A stretch of DNA of 64,000 nt from Oidiodendron maius Zn (taxonomy: Eukaryota > Ascomycota > Leotiomycetes > Myxotrichaceae): contig KN832901.1 in NCBI GenBank assembly GCA_000827325.1, positions 62,001 to 126,000 on the forward strand. The letters run 5' to 3'. Position numbers and translations under genes: made by a program. Below are positions 1 through 9,512 of the stretch, one piece after another. How positions within the stretch are numbered: position 1 is the stretch's first letter; every line of letters begins with the position of its first letter. Below the pieces are notes generated by a model. That model had not been told where the DNA came from and ran no database searches. It saw nothing but the letters and a program-made list of their open reading frames with translations.

Positions 1-3000
1 GCTGCTGATGTAGATGAAGATGTGCCGGTGGAGGATGCTGGCCTAGGAGATGCAGAACCCATAGCAGAAGCTAAAGAGGAAGAAACTCATACTGCAATCG
101 AGAAAGACGCCAAGAGACGACGAATGGAGGAAGAAAGCACCGCGCCAGTCGTTACAGACACTTTCCAGACAGAGCAATCCAGAGAAGTCGCCGCTTCAGG
201 AGGTCTACAAGGCCAGGAGGACGGATCATTAGTCCTGCAGCATAATATCCAGCATCAAGTCTCACTTCCACCTGATTACGACTACATACCAATTTCGCAG
301 CACAAGTCGCCTGAAAGCCCCGCTCGAACTTGGCCCTTTGAACTTGACCCCTTCCAGAAGGTTTCGATTGCTTCAATAGAGAGAGAAGAGAGCGTGTTGG
401 TATCGGCACACACCAGTGCGGGGAAAACTGTTGTTGCGGAGTATGCAATTGCACAGAGTTTGAAGAATAATCAGAGAGTGATCTATACAAGTCCGATCAA
501 GGCATTGAGCAATCAGAAGTACCGAGAGTTTGCAGCAGAATTTGGAGATGTTGGCCTTATGACTGGAGATGTCACTATCAATCCTACCGCAACATGCCTA
601 GTTATGACAACGGAGATTCTGAGGTCTATGCTATACCGTGGGTCTGAAATCATGCGAGAGGTTCAATGGGTGATCTTTGACGAGATTCATTACATGAGAG
701 ACAAGTCCAGAGGTGTAGTTTGGGAGGAGACAATCATCCTGTTGCCCGATAAGGTTCGATATGTCTTCCTCTCTGCGACAATTCCCAATGCTATGCAGTT
801 CGCAGAATGGATCACGAAAATCCATAACCAACCTTGCCATATCGTCTACACCGATTTCCGACCTACACCTTTACAACACTACTTCTTTCCCGCAGGCTCA
901 GATGGGATCCATCTTGTCGTCGACGAGAAAGGCAACTTCAGAGAAGATAATTTCACCAGGGCGATGAGTGCCATCGAGGATAAGATGGGAGCCGACCCAG
1001 CAGATATCAATGCGAAGAGAAAAGGCCGTGGCAGAGACAAGAAAACCAATAAGGGAGGTAATAAAGAAGGCTCGGATATCTATAAGATCGTCCGAATGAT
1101 AATGCTGAAGCATTATAACCCGGTTATTGTTTTCAGCTTCAGTAAAAGAGAGTGTGAGGCATATGCCATGCAGATGAGCTCTATGGCTTTCAACGATGAT
1201 TCAGAGAAGGATATGGTTACCAAAGTCTTTCAAAGCGCCATTGAATCTCTGTCAGATGATGATAAGAACTTGCCCCAGATCACGCACATCCTGCCTCTGC
1301 TTCGGCGGGGTATTGGAGTCCATCACTCGGGGTTACTGCCTATTTTGAAGGAGACCATTGAAATCTTGTTCCAAGAGAACTTGATCAAGGTTCTTTTTGC
1401 AACAGAGACCTTCTCAATTGGTTTGAACATGCCTGCAAAAACTGTTGTATTCACCTCCGTGGAAAAGTATGATGGCATAAAGACGAGATATTTGACTCCT
1501 TCAGAATTTGTGCAAATGTCAGGACGAGCAGGTAGAAGAGGTCTTGATGACAGAGGTATTGTCATTATGATGATCAACAACAAGATGGAGCCAGCATCGG
1601 CGAAAGAGATTGTGCGAGGTCAGCAAGATAATCTGAATTCTGCATTTTATCTTGGGTATAATATGATTCTAAACCTGCTGCGGCTGGAAGGCATTTCGCC
1701 AGAGTTCATGCTGGAGCACTGTTTCTATCAATTCCAGAATACCTCCAACGTGTCACAAATGGAGAAAGCACTCCAGGAATTGCAAATAGAAAAGGATGAA
1801 GTTGAGATTCCGGATGAAGCTACTGTGAAGGAATACTATGAACTCCGACAACAGATTACCACATACTCTGGAGACATGCGCGATGTCATTAATCATCCCA
1901 ATTACTGCTTACAATTCATGCAGCCGGGCCGACTTGTACATATCAAGTACCTTGATCATGACTTTGGATGGGGCGCAGTTGTGAAGTATACACCTCGCAA
2001 GCCGGCTCAGAACCAAGCAGTGGACTACACTCCTCAACAGTCTTATATTATCGATGTTTTACTAAAGCTTTCCGAAGGCTCATCTGTCGGTACAAAGACT
2101 TCAACTGACCTGCCCCTCGGAATCCGCCCGCCTGGTGATGGAGAGAAAAGCAAGATGGAAGTGGTGCCGGTCTTGCTTTCTTGTATTGAAGCCATGGGCC
2201 ACATCCGAATTTACCTGCCCAAAGACCTGAATTCTGCCGAACAGCGTAATACTGTCCGCAAATCTCTAGATGAAGTCAAGCGTCGATTCCCAGATGGCAT
2301 TGCCGTTCTTGATCCCATCGAAAATATGGGCATTACCGATGATTCCTTCAAGACTCTGCTCCGTAAGATCGAAGTTCTTGAATCCCGTCTCCTCTCTAAC
2401 CCACTTCACAACTCCCCGCGTCTACCAGAGCTTTATGTCATGTATGCCAATAAGATGGACATGGCTCAGAAGATCAAGGACAAGAAGAAGGACATAAATG
2501 CCGCCTTGAGCATAATCCAACTCGACGAACTGAAATCTCGCAAGCGAGTTCTGCGGCGTCTAGGTTTCATCAACGACCAAGAAGTCGTGGAATTAAAGGC
2601 CCGGGTTGCATGTGAGATTTCTTCTACAGGTGATGGACATGAACTCCTCCTCTCGGAACTTCTATTCAACCGTTTCTTTAATGAGCTCACTCCAGAAGTA
2701 TGCGCTGCAGTACTATCATGCTTTATCTTCGAAGAAAAGAGCCAGGCCCCAGCGCTAAAAGGTGAACTGGAAAAACATTTTGCAGAGGTCAAGGCGCAGG
2801 CGCGGATCATTGCTCGGGTCAGTCAGGAGAGCAAGTTGACGATCAATGAAAAAGAATACACCGAAAGCTTTAAATTCGAGTTGATGGAAGTGGTTCTAGC
2901 ATGGGCACATGGAAAAACATTTGCAGAGATCTGGTATGACTCTTCACCCATATATGAAAACGCCGTTATTAACTATAAGGAAGTAAAATGACAGATGTCT

Positions 3001-3164
3001 ATGAAGGCTCACTTGTTCGCCTCATCCGCCGACTAGAAGAATTACTCCGGCAGATGGCGCAAGCAGCTAAAGTGATGGGCTCCGAGGAGCTGGCAGCGAA
3101 GTTCGAGGAATCACTCACAAAGATCAAGAGAGATATTGTGTCTGCTGGGAGCTTATACTTGTAA
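1..3164 (+). CDS. MTR4: Mtr4/Dob1-type exosome RNA helicase, 5' partial
   Basis: Nuclear DExH RNA helicase that unwinds substrates for the RNA exosome, as the TRAMP core in rRNA and snoRNA processing and decay. The frame is already open at base 1, so the gene enters from outside the window. Visible in order: Walker A AHTSAGKT (about nt 405-430), box FDEIHYM, SATIPN, the C-terminal helicase motif [10 protein letters not shown], then the arch/KOW and DSHCT regions. The long frame runs into a stop at 2991, but a 50-nt intron at 2934-2983 (GTATGA..AAG, branch TTAACTAT) restores the conserved junction [14 protein letters not shown]. The second exon, 2984-3164, ends ..SLYL. Coding exons are therefore <1-2933 and 2984-3164, together 1037 residues in the window, against about 1,070 for the whole family protein. 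Only the extreme N-terminus is missing. Confidence 0.96.
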
Positions 3165-4058
3165 TAGACAGCCTCTTCAACCTAACAACGGACGGGTTTG
3201 AAGTCAAGATGACATAAGTTACTATGGCATGGGAACGGAAAGGCATCATTTTATGGAGCACGGAGTTGCATGGCGGTTGCATTGCCCGCCACTATGGAAG
3301 GGTATACAAGTTAACCTATACCAGAAATGGAGGTTAGTTCTCTATAGATGATCCTTGGTCTCTTGTACAGAAATATAACCAAGTCTTTAAAACTTAATCG
3401 CAGCATCCTGTACCTGATAATTGAGAGAATGTTATTCTACCCTTGATCAACACAGTGCAAGAAGCATTATATCTTTCCTTGATATTATATTCCTTAAAGT
3501 TTGAAGATTTTACTATACACAAGAAGTATTCATGGTTAAGGCCAATCAAAAGGCGACGCAACTTAGTGATCAGATTATTCAATTTACTTGAAGCCGAAGT
3601 CATCTTATGAATTTATTCTTACCTCTAAGAACTTTCTACATATCTATCTACCTCTTTTTCTCTCTAGTTGTCCATAAAAAGAATTGTGCCTACTCATTTA
3701 CTTAACGTTGGAGAAATAAAATTTGATCAAGATGCTGCTTTGAGTTTTGGACGGATATGTTGTCTCCACATAAGTAAATATTTGCGGGTCCTGCAGTATA
3801 AAGCTTGGTGCTGAATCTATTTCTTCCTCATCAAATCTGTCTTGTATGAGTACGCGTAGGGTTTTAAACTCACTACTGATACTGGGCCAGAACTCGCTGC
3901 TGAAATGACGACAACTGCGGCTCTGCTGCTTGACGAAAGATACATAATGCCCATCAATAGTGATACCGCTTTGAGCAATTTGACTAGATAAGCCATCACT
4001 CGGTAGTGGGAAAATGGAGGCGGAAGTTTAGCTACTACTAGATCTGCCGCTTTCTGAC
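3165..4058. other. AT-rich intergenic stretch
   Basis: Downstream flank of the Mtr4 gene. No intact gene seen. The right end (about 3817-4058) contains a minus-strand open frame listed separately as a possible remnant of the interrupted regulator gene. Confidence 0.5.
3817..4058 (-). pseudogene. Possible distal remnant of the interrupted Zn2Cys6 regulator
   Basis: A minus-strand frame of about 80 codons runs from the left edge of the rDNA slice to a stop at 3817. It contains a hydrophobic/aromatic stretch (HYRVMAYLV...LLMGIMYL) of the kind found in the middle-homology region of fungal zinc-cluster regulators. It lies on the same strand as the zinc-cluster N-terminus on the other side of the rDNA insert. 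That would fit one gene split by the insertion, with several hundred codons missing between. Assignment to the same gene is an inference from position and orientation; the residues alone are not diagnostic. Confidence 0.25.
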
Positions 4059-4209
4059 TGCTCGAATACATTAGCATGGAGTAATAGAATAGGACGTGTG
4101 GTTCTATTTTGTTGGTTTCTAGGACCGCCGTAATGATTAATAGGGATAGTCGGGGGCATCAGTATTCAATTGTCAGAGGTGAAATTCTTGGATTTATTGA
4201 AGACTAACT

Positions 4210-4247
<38 letters not shown>

Positions 4248-4384
4248 GTGAACGAAAGTTAGGGGATCGAAGACGATCAGATACCGTCGTAGTCTTAACC
4301 ATAAACTATGCCGACTAGGGATCGGGCGATGTTATCTTTTTGACTCGCTCGGCACCTTACGAGAAATCAAAGTCTTTGGGTTCT

Positions 4385-4418
<34 letters not shown>

Positions 4419-4841
4419 AAATTGACGGAAGGGCACCACCAGGAGTTAAAACAGCAAGCTGCCGCAAGCTCTGCTCCGAATAGCAGCCCGGAAGGGTCGG
4501 TGGCGCCCGGATCAAAGTGCTAGCTGCCCTTAAACAAGGTAGCAACACCCTCAAATTGCGGGGAACTCCTAAAGCCTCTAGCTACCAAGCTGGCACCGAA
4601 AGGTGTCCGTGGCCGGGTTAGCAACCTCGGGTATGGTCATAATGCTAGGGGATATCGCAATGGACAATCCGCATCCAAGCTCCTACGGCGAGATCGCTAA
4701 GGAGAAGGTTCAGAGACTTAACGGGGGTGGGTTCTTGAGATAGTAGAACTTAAGATAAAGTCCGTCGTGCTCGTGAAAGCGGAATGAAGTGCTACCGATA
4801 AACGGGAGCCTGCGGCTTAATTTGACTCAACACGGGGAAAC
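4059..4841 (+). rRNA. Isolated 18S rRNA gene fragment interrupted by a group I intron
   Basis: From 4059 (GCTCGAATACATTAGC..) the sequence follows fungal nuclear 18S rDNA almost base for base. It includes the GGTGAAATTCTTGGATT block, the GATACCGTCGTAG block and AAACTTAAAGAAATTGACGG, up to GGAGT at 4446. It resumes at 4805 (GGAGCCTGCGGC) and stops matching at CGGGGAAAC (4841). The exon pieces are 388 and 37 nt. There is no rDNA before or after, so this is not part of a ribosomal repeat and cannot yield a functional rRNA. The near-absence of substitutions (one noted: GGAGTAATAG for GGAATAATAG) points to recent insertion, continued homogenisation, or an assembly join. The right edge falls directly inside a zinc-cluster regulator coding frame. 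Confidence 0.93.
4447..4804 (+). mobile_element. Group IC1 intron at SSU position S943, no homing endonuclease
   Basis: 358 nt inserted between ..CACCACCAGGAGT and GGAGCCTGCGGC, which is the S943 insertion site (E. coli numbering) used by many ascomycete nuclear group I introns. The upstream exon ends in U and the intron ends in G (4804), as required. Core elements recognisable in order: P near 4553-4565 (AAATTGCGGGGAA), Q near 4666-4680 (AATCCGCATCC), R at 4708-4722 (GTTCAGAGACTTAA), S at 4752-4763 (AAGATAAAGTCC). No open frame long enough for a homing endonuclease lies inside. The core looks intact, so the ribozyme may still be able to self-splice if transcribed. Subgroup IC1 is inferred from the site and core sequence, not from a folded structure. 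Confidence 0.88.
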
Positions 4842-5125
4842 GGTGCGTCTCTCTCCACTTTACCTGCAAGCATTGCTTCAAGGTGCCTGATGCGCTCCAG
4901 AAGCTCTACATCACATTCCTTTACAATTTCCGGCCGGCCTTGGGATGCCCGAATATGCCGCGTGGGAAAGACGCATTTTAAGCCGGATTTGAGGCATGGG
5001 TTACATGGATCTTCTCTGTTGCATTTGACCTTCCGCTGCCGACAGTTGGTGCAGCTGAGAGGTTTACGAGTCGGGGCACACTTTATGGTCCGAGAATTCC
5101 GCGAAGAAAGCGAATTTGTGGCCAT
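4842..5125 (-). pseudogene. Zn(II)2Cys6 transcription factor, N-terminal fragment cut by rDNA
   Basis: The start at 5125 opens a frame with a complete zinc binuclear cluster: CTNCRQRKVKCNREDPCNPCLKSGLKC (written in parts: CTNCRQRKVKC, NREDPC, NPCLKSGLKC), giving CX2CX6CX5CX2CX6C-type spacing. A linker and a short coiled segment (ELLERIRHLEAML) follow. After about 94 codons the frame runs into the inserted 18S sequence and ends at 4817 in antisense rRNA, adding a few foreign residues. Typical members have 500-800 residues with a C-terminal middle-homology domain, so only the DNA-binding end is left. A truncated zinc-cluster protein might still bind DNA if expressed; whether it is expressed is unknown. 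Confidence 0.75.
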
Positions 5126-5599
5126 GGCGATTCATATTTATGTCTTAAACAGGAAGATTACTTAGGGATATATAGGCAAGAAATTTCCCGTGTTAGGGGG
5201 AGGTCTTGACTTGTCGCTTAATGAGGGGGCTTACATAAACCCCCTTTTTCTAAGTTACCTAACTTAACTTATCATTCTCCTAGTTTACAGCTACATTTTC
5301 ACTCTCTTACTTTGGATCTTATTTCTCTTGTTTATCGTCTAAATTTCATTGTTTACAAATACAATTGATTATCAATACACCAGCTACAAGTGACCCGTAA
5401 ACAGGCGAACCTGCAGTGCGTCATACCCAACGTCAGTTCTGACGAAAAACCTCGGACTTTTACGGACATTCAGTGGCTTCACGGACATTCACGGACTTTC
5501 GTATGGACACAATATACCCATCTATATGGAATCCAGTATGCTACCTGATATGGAAACATGCGTGCCTTGAGCCTAAGCTAGAAGCCTAGCCTTTGGTTG
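5126..5599. promoter_or_regulatory. Upstream region of the Zn2Cys6 fragment with CGG direct repeats
   Basis: No gene. Contains an imperfect inverted repeat AGGGGG..CCCCCT near 5224-5250 with CCCCT-type stress elements, a pyrimidine-rich leader, and two pairs of CGG direct repeats at 5453-5501 (separate entry). Confidence 0.45.
5453..5501 (+). promoter_or_regulatory. Two paired 10-bp CGG direct repeats upstream of the Zn2Cys6 gene
   Basis: Pair one: CGGACTTTTA CGGACATTCA (CGG at 5453 and 5463). Pair two: CGGACATTCA CGGACTTTCG (CGG at 5482 and 5492). The consensus is CGGACWTTCA repeated head to tail with exactly 10-bp period. CGG triplets at fixed spacing are the usual target of zinc-cluster regulators. 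The site lies about 330 bp upstream of the zinc-cluster start (5125). Confidence 0.5.
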
Positions 5600-6576
5600 T
5601 CATTTCAAAACTTCCACAACGACCTCATCTAGAGTCTGCTTCGGCAACAAAAGCAGCTCTTTTGCGCTCTGTTCATAATCTATATAATTCCCACCATGCC
5701 CCTGGACGCAGTTGATATATCTAATCAGGGACATGGGGCCGCTGAAATCTCCCCTTGCCACCTTTTCCAGCCCCTCTTTCTTCTGCTCTTCGGCATTCAC
5801 ATGCATAGTCTGCCATTTCTTTCCTATAGCCTTTTCCAACGACGCAACAACTTGGTTCTGTGAGGCCGTGAAGGAGTCGATATAGAAATACATATTAGCT
5901 GTTTTCTCATGTATAAGCATCGCATTCTTGACCGCAAGGCCGATAGTGGTCAGAGTGGTTGTCGACCAAGACTGGTTTCCATCGTTGAAAATCAGCGCTG
6001 TTTGTTCGCTGATGTTGTGGCTTATGAATCCTATTTTCAGAGCCCTTTTCCATAAATCAGCCCCTCTGAGTGATCCTTGGAGCAGATACTGCGAGATTTC
6101 ATGTTATACAGCCCAACTTACAAATCAAAAGAGGGCCCGGTTACAAAAGCAGTCCACGTCAAGCCCTCCTACTCCTTTAGCTTCAAGTATTCCACTGCCT
6201 CATATTTTCCCTTAAAATACTCTGGAATAATAGCCAAGGCCTTTTTATTCCGAGTATCGCTGCCAAACTCTGATGGCACGAAGCGCTTCACGCCAGCCTT
6301 GACCGCTGCGTTGATGACCGCTTTCTGCCTCTCTGCCCCGACAGTTGCCATGGTCGAGATGACTGCATCTTGGCCATTGAAAGCCTCAATAAGCTCTGCT
6401 TCGGGGTAATCATCACTCATACGATACACTTTGATATGACGAGGAAAGGTGGATATGGAGGACTGCCGGGCGAGGATAGAGACCGTAAAACGGGAGTCAG
6501 CGTCGAAGGCAGAGGATGGAGGGGCTAGGTGGTCCCCTGCGCCGATTATGACTACGCTTTGGATCCAGGAAGCCAT
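5600..6576 (-). pseudogene. NmrA-like/isoflavone-reductase-family protein with one in-frame TAG
   Basis: NAD(P)-binding atypical short-chain reductase of the NmrA/isoflavone reductase type. Start at 6576: MASWIQSVVIIGAGD.., with the N-terminal nucleotide-binding VIIGAG motif, then SILARQSS, GVKRFVPSEFGSDTR and YFKGKYEAVEYLK. At 6169-6171 a TAG interrupts the frame just before EGLTWTAFVTGP, a well-conserved block that continues in the same frame. A normal 56-nt intron follows (6066-6121, GTAAGT..CAG). Exon two, 5600-6065, gives TALIFNDGNQSWSTTTLTTIGLAVKNA.. to ..DEVVVEVLK. Apart from the TAG the 306-codon frame is intact and of family length. A CAG-to-TAG change would be RIP-like, but family members may have AAG here. 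Either a very young pseudogene, a readthrough codon, or a sequence error. Confidence 0.85.
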
Positions 6577-9512
6577 CTTTAAGTTATCTGAGATATCGTA
6601 AAACCAGCAGCTAAGGTAGGAAATAATATATCACCTCCTAAATAGCTAGTATTTATACCTTTGTAGTCTGGGTTTATAAGGCACATTCTCGGTCTTTCAC
6701 GGACTTCCATTTTCCGAGCTTAGAAAGATCGAGATGTGATTTGAAACCAACAAGTAATTAATAGAGTATATATGCCGGCATACTGGACAGTTAACTTATT
6801 GCTGATAGAAACAGACTTCGTGTTTACAAGTTCTACACCAAAGTTATTACCCAAATATGTCCTGCAGAAACCAAAATAGCCTCTCACGTGACCCCTTTTC
6901 AAGGAGGTCGTAATTTAGACTCAGCGTGCGCAAATTTATGGACAGTATCTTGAAGATATAGGTAAGGCGGAAAAGTTTATCTTAAACGCAGCGGATTACC
7001 ACTTCAATTTATCCGCACGGTTTCCGCACCGAGGTTGTAGTCCTGTATGTACACTACCAGCTGGAAGATGATATCAAACTTTGTGCCACTGAAAAGTTTG
7101 CAACTACATTGTATTACCATTGATGTGGAACGTCGTATTAACAACACACCTAAAGTTTGGGTAGTTACATAATTTAAACCTGGTGTAGATATGATATGAT
7201 AGCAAAGTTGTACAAGTCAATGAAGACAGAAATCCTGGCCTATATTGTCAGGTAGTCCAATTTTCACGAAGAGAAAACCATATTCAAAGTAAAGCCATAG
7301 TATTCCAGATCAGTTCGCGGGTCTCCGTTTCCAGTTGTATTTCGCTAGTCAACACTCTGCGATGGAGGTCAGTCGTCAGATCATCCCCTGATTGGTACAG
7401 ATTAGGACTGTCCAGGCCACAGTGATATAGTGGGCCTCAAACCTTGAAGAATATGTAACCGAGGAAAGTCATCATGGTCCTTGAACTAGTTTAATAGACA
7501 ATAGAATGAAAAATTTCCTCAGTTATTGGGACATGACAATTTTTACAGCGGAGGATGTTCATTCATGCCTTTATCCTCGAGGTAGTTTCCATCATCCCTC
7601 ATGATAAGTACGCCATAGTCTCACCTAAATGCCACAGCTGGGGGAATTGACACCTCGGATTGAGACTCAAACGTGCATATGCCAACGAGGGCACGGCCCG
7701 CAGAGAATGTTGAATGCGAGTAAGACATCACGGGTGTCCCTGCCATGGACCTGGTCTGGACTACAAAGGCGGTGAAGGTGCAAGCCTTGGAGACGAGAAG
7801 AAAAGTTCTGGAGGAATGATAAGTATAGTGACTAGCAGATTAATTTATAAAAGCGCGGCCTGAGTCGTGGTTTTGGACTAACAAGACATATTGAGTTGGC
7901 TATGCCTCGGTACAAAGGGATATGAAGAGAATTGTGCAACCAGTGATACTGTAGTGTCGCACGACCACGGTTAGACATAAGAGCTATAAGTGGAGACCTA
8001 TGCAGACTAGCTTGATTCGCGTTTACCACGTAGGCTCGACTGGGCCGCAACACAGAAGCAGCGTGGAGAGACGCGTGTGTAGGTTTGCTCTAGACACGAG
8101 AGTCGACTGTCTTTAGTAAGATGGCGTCTAGGCTTTCGTAAAAGGACATTCGTGCTGAGAACGGGCGAGGCTATGCTAGGACGAGGCTCTTCGTAAAAGG
8201 TTGTACGTGCCTCCCACTAGGTCGATATTAGGCGATGGGGTAATATGCAACACCTTATGGCTATGCAGGTCCAAATATGTCAGTCTGGTACTCTGGTACC
8301 TCAGCGACAGATCCGCGCACGAGCAGTCGTCAATGTGCAAGTACCGTAGCAGAGGATTTCTGCCGTAGGGTACCGTTAAACCGCTCTGCACGCCAAGTCT
8401 ACCCCTGAACAGAACACGAGGTGGAGGACCGGCCTCGCGCTGTGGTACAGGTCGCAGAGAGCCGGGTTTCAGGTTTCTTTTGGGCTGCGCCCCTAGTTCA
8501 CGAGCTCGCCTCAGGGGTTCAGAGTTGGGCCGTTGAGATGAGATGCAGTGCAATGCTGCTGTGTTGTCGCCAGTCATCTACAGGACTAAAGATATAATTC
8601 TCCTCGTGTGGGCCAGGGGGGTCATGACTTCAGCCCAGGCTAGAGCGTTCCTCCAGGCCGTAGTGGACAGATCCATTCCTGTTCGTGTTGGCTGCGCAGC
8701 GCATCAGGTACGGCCTCTGACCTGTCTCCATCCACGACCTGGTGGTGGGAGGTGGCTGCAGCAAGACGCTACTGGATTTGAAAGCTCGAGATCGCTCACT
8801 GGCGGGCACGCATCCCCGCGTCGCAGCTCGCGCAGCATCTATCGTCAGAATTCAACGTAAAAATAAAAGAAGAAGGGAAATAGAAACATCCCATGTTCGC
8901 GCGCAACTGTCCTTGTCTTGTGGTGGTGAGACGGAGGAGATCGCCCGCGTATCCAGATTTAGTACGGGCGATCGGCCCTAGAAGACCAAGCCAACTCGGT
9001 GCGCAAAGGCGATAAGAGCGAGAAACTCCGCACACGCACGTAACCCGGAGCAGAACCGCCAACCACCACCACCAACACACTTGCCTCCTGCTGGCTTCTT
9101 CTGTTCTACCTGTTCCCCCTCGAACGCATTTTAATCTTCCATTCTTTCTGCCTGGTCCAGCTCTCTTGTTTGCTTAATCCCACCCTGACTGCCTCTGGAG
9201 GCCATCTCTGCCAGACTCAGCATTTCGGTCAGTCAGGCCATCTTCCGAGACAAAGCCAATTTTGGGAGCAAAACCCCTCGTCCCATCTGCCAACTTGCTG
9301 CCGACGTCCTTTGCTGGTCCCGATCTGGAGCGCGCGAATTCTGACAGCTTTTTTTCTCGATCCGAACAAACGTGCAGCCAGAGCGGAACCTAGGCACCCT
9401 CGATGCAAATAAACTTATGGTGGGCTGGCTAATGCTTTCGATGTCAAGATAAAGGGGATCCCCAAACCCTCGCGTGGCGAATTGGCCCCTCCGGACTGAA
9501 GAATCATACGCC
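6577..9512. other. Gene-poor spacer, including the DENN-gene leader
   Basis: 2.9 kb without a convincing gene. 6577-6720 carries the third CGG repeat pair. 6900-8100 is AT-rich with no recognisable frame. Near 8134-8213 a short imperfect direct repeat (TTCGTAAAAGG..CGTGC) occurs twice. From about 8600 the DNA becomes pyrimidine-rich and probably forms promoter and 5' leader of the DENN gene, including a short upstream ORF around 9170-9412. Confidence 0.5.
6690..6709 (+). promoter_or_regulatory. CGG direct repeat pair upstream of the NmrA-like gene
   Basis: CGGTCTTTCA CGGACTTCCA, with CGG at 6690 and 6700: the same 10-bp head-to-tail arrangement and near-identical flanks as the pairs at 5453-5501. 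It lies about 115 bp upstream of the NmrA-like start (6576). The shared element suggests that one zinc-cluster protein, possibly the neighbouring broken one, once controlled both genes. Confidence 0.5.

Noticed and set aside
22-2991. Mtr4 frame taken as complete from base 22 to 2991
   Set aside because: Base 22 is a GTG within a frame already open at base 1, and the 2991 stop lies in an intron-extended frame; the conserved end requires splicing to 2984-3164.
9170-9412. 80-codon frame before the DENN gene
   Set aside because: Position fits a leader upstream ORF; no protein-like features. Mentioned only in the spacer entry.
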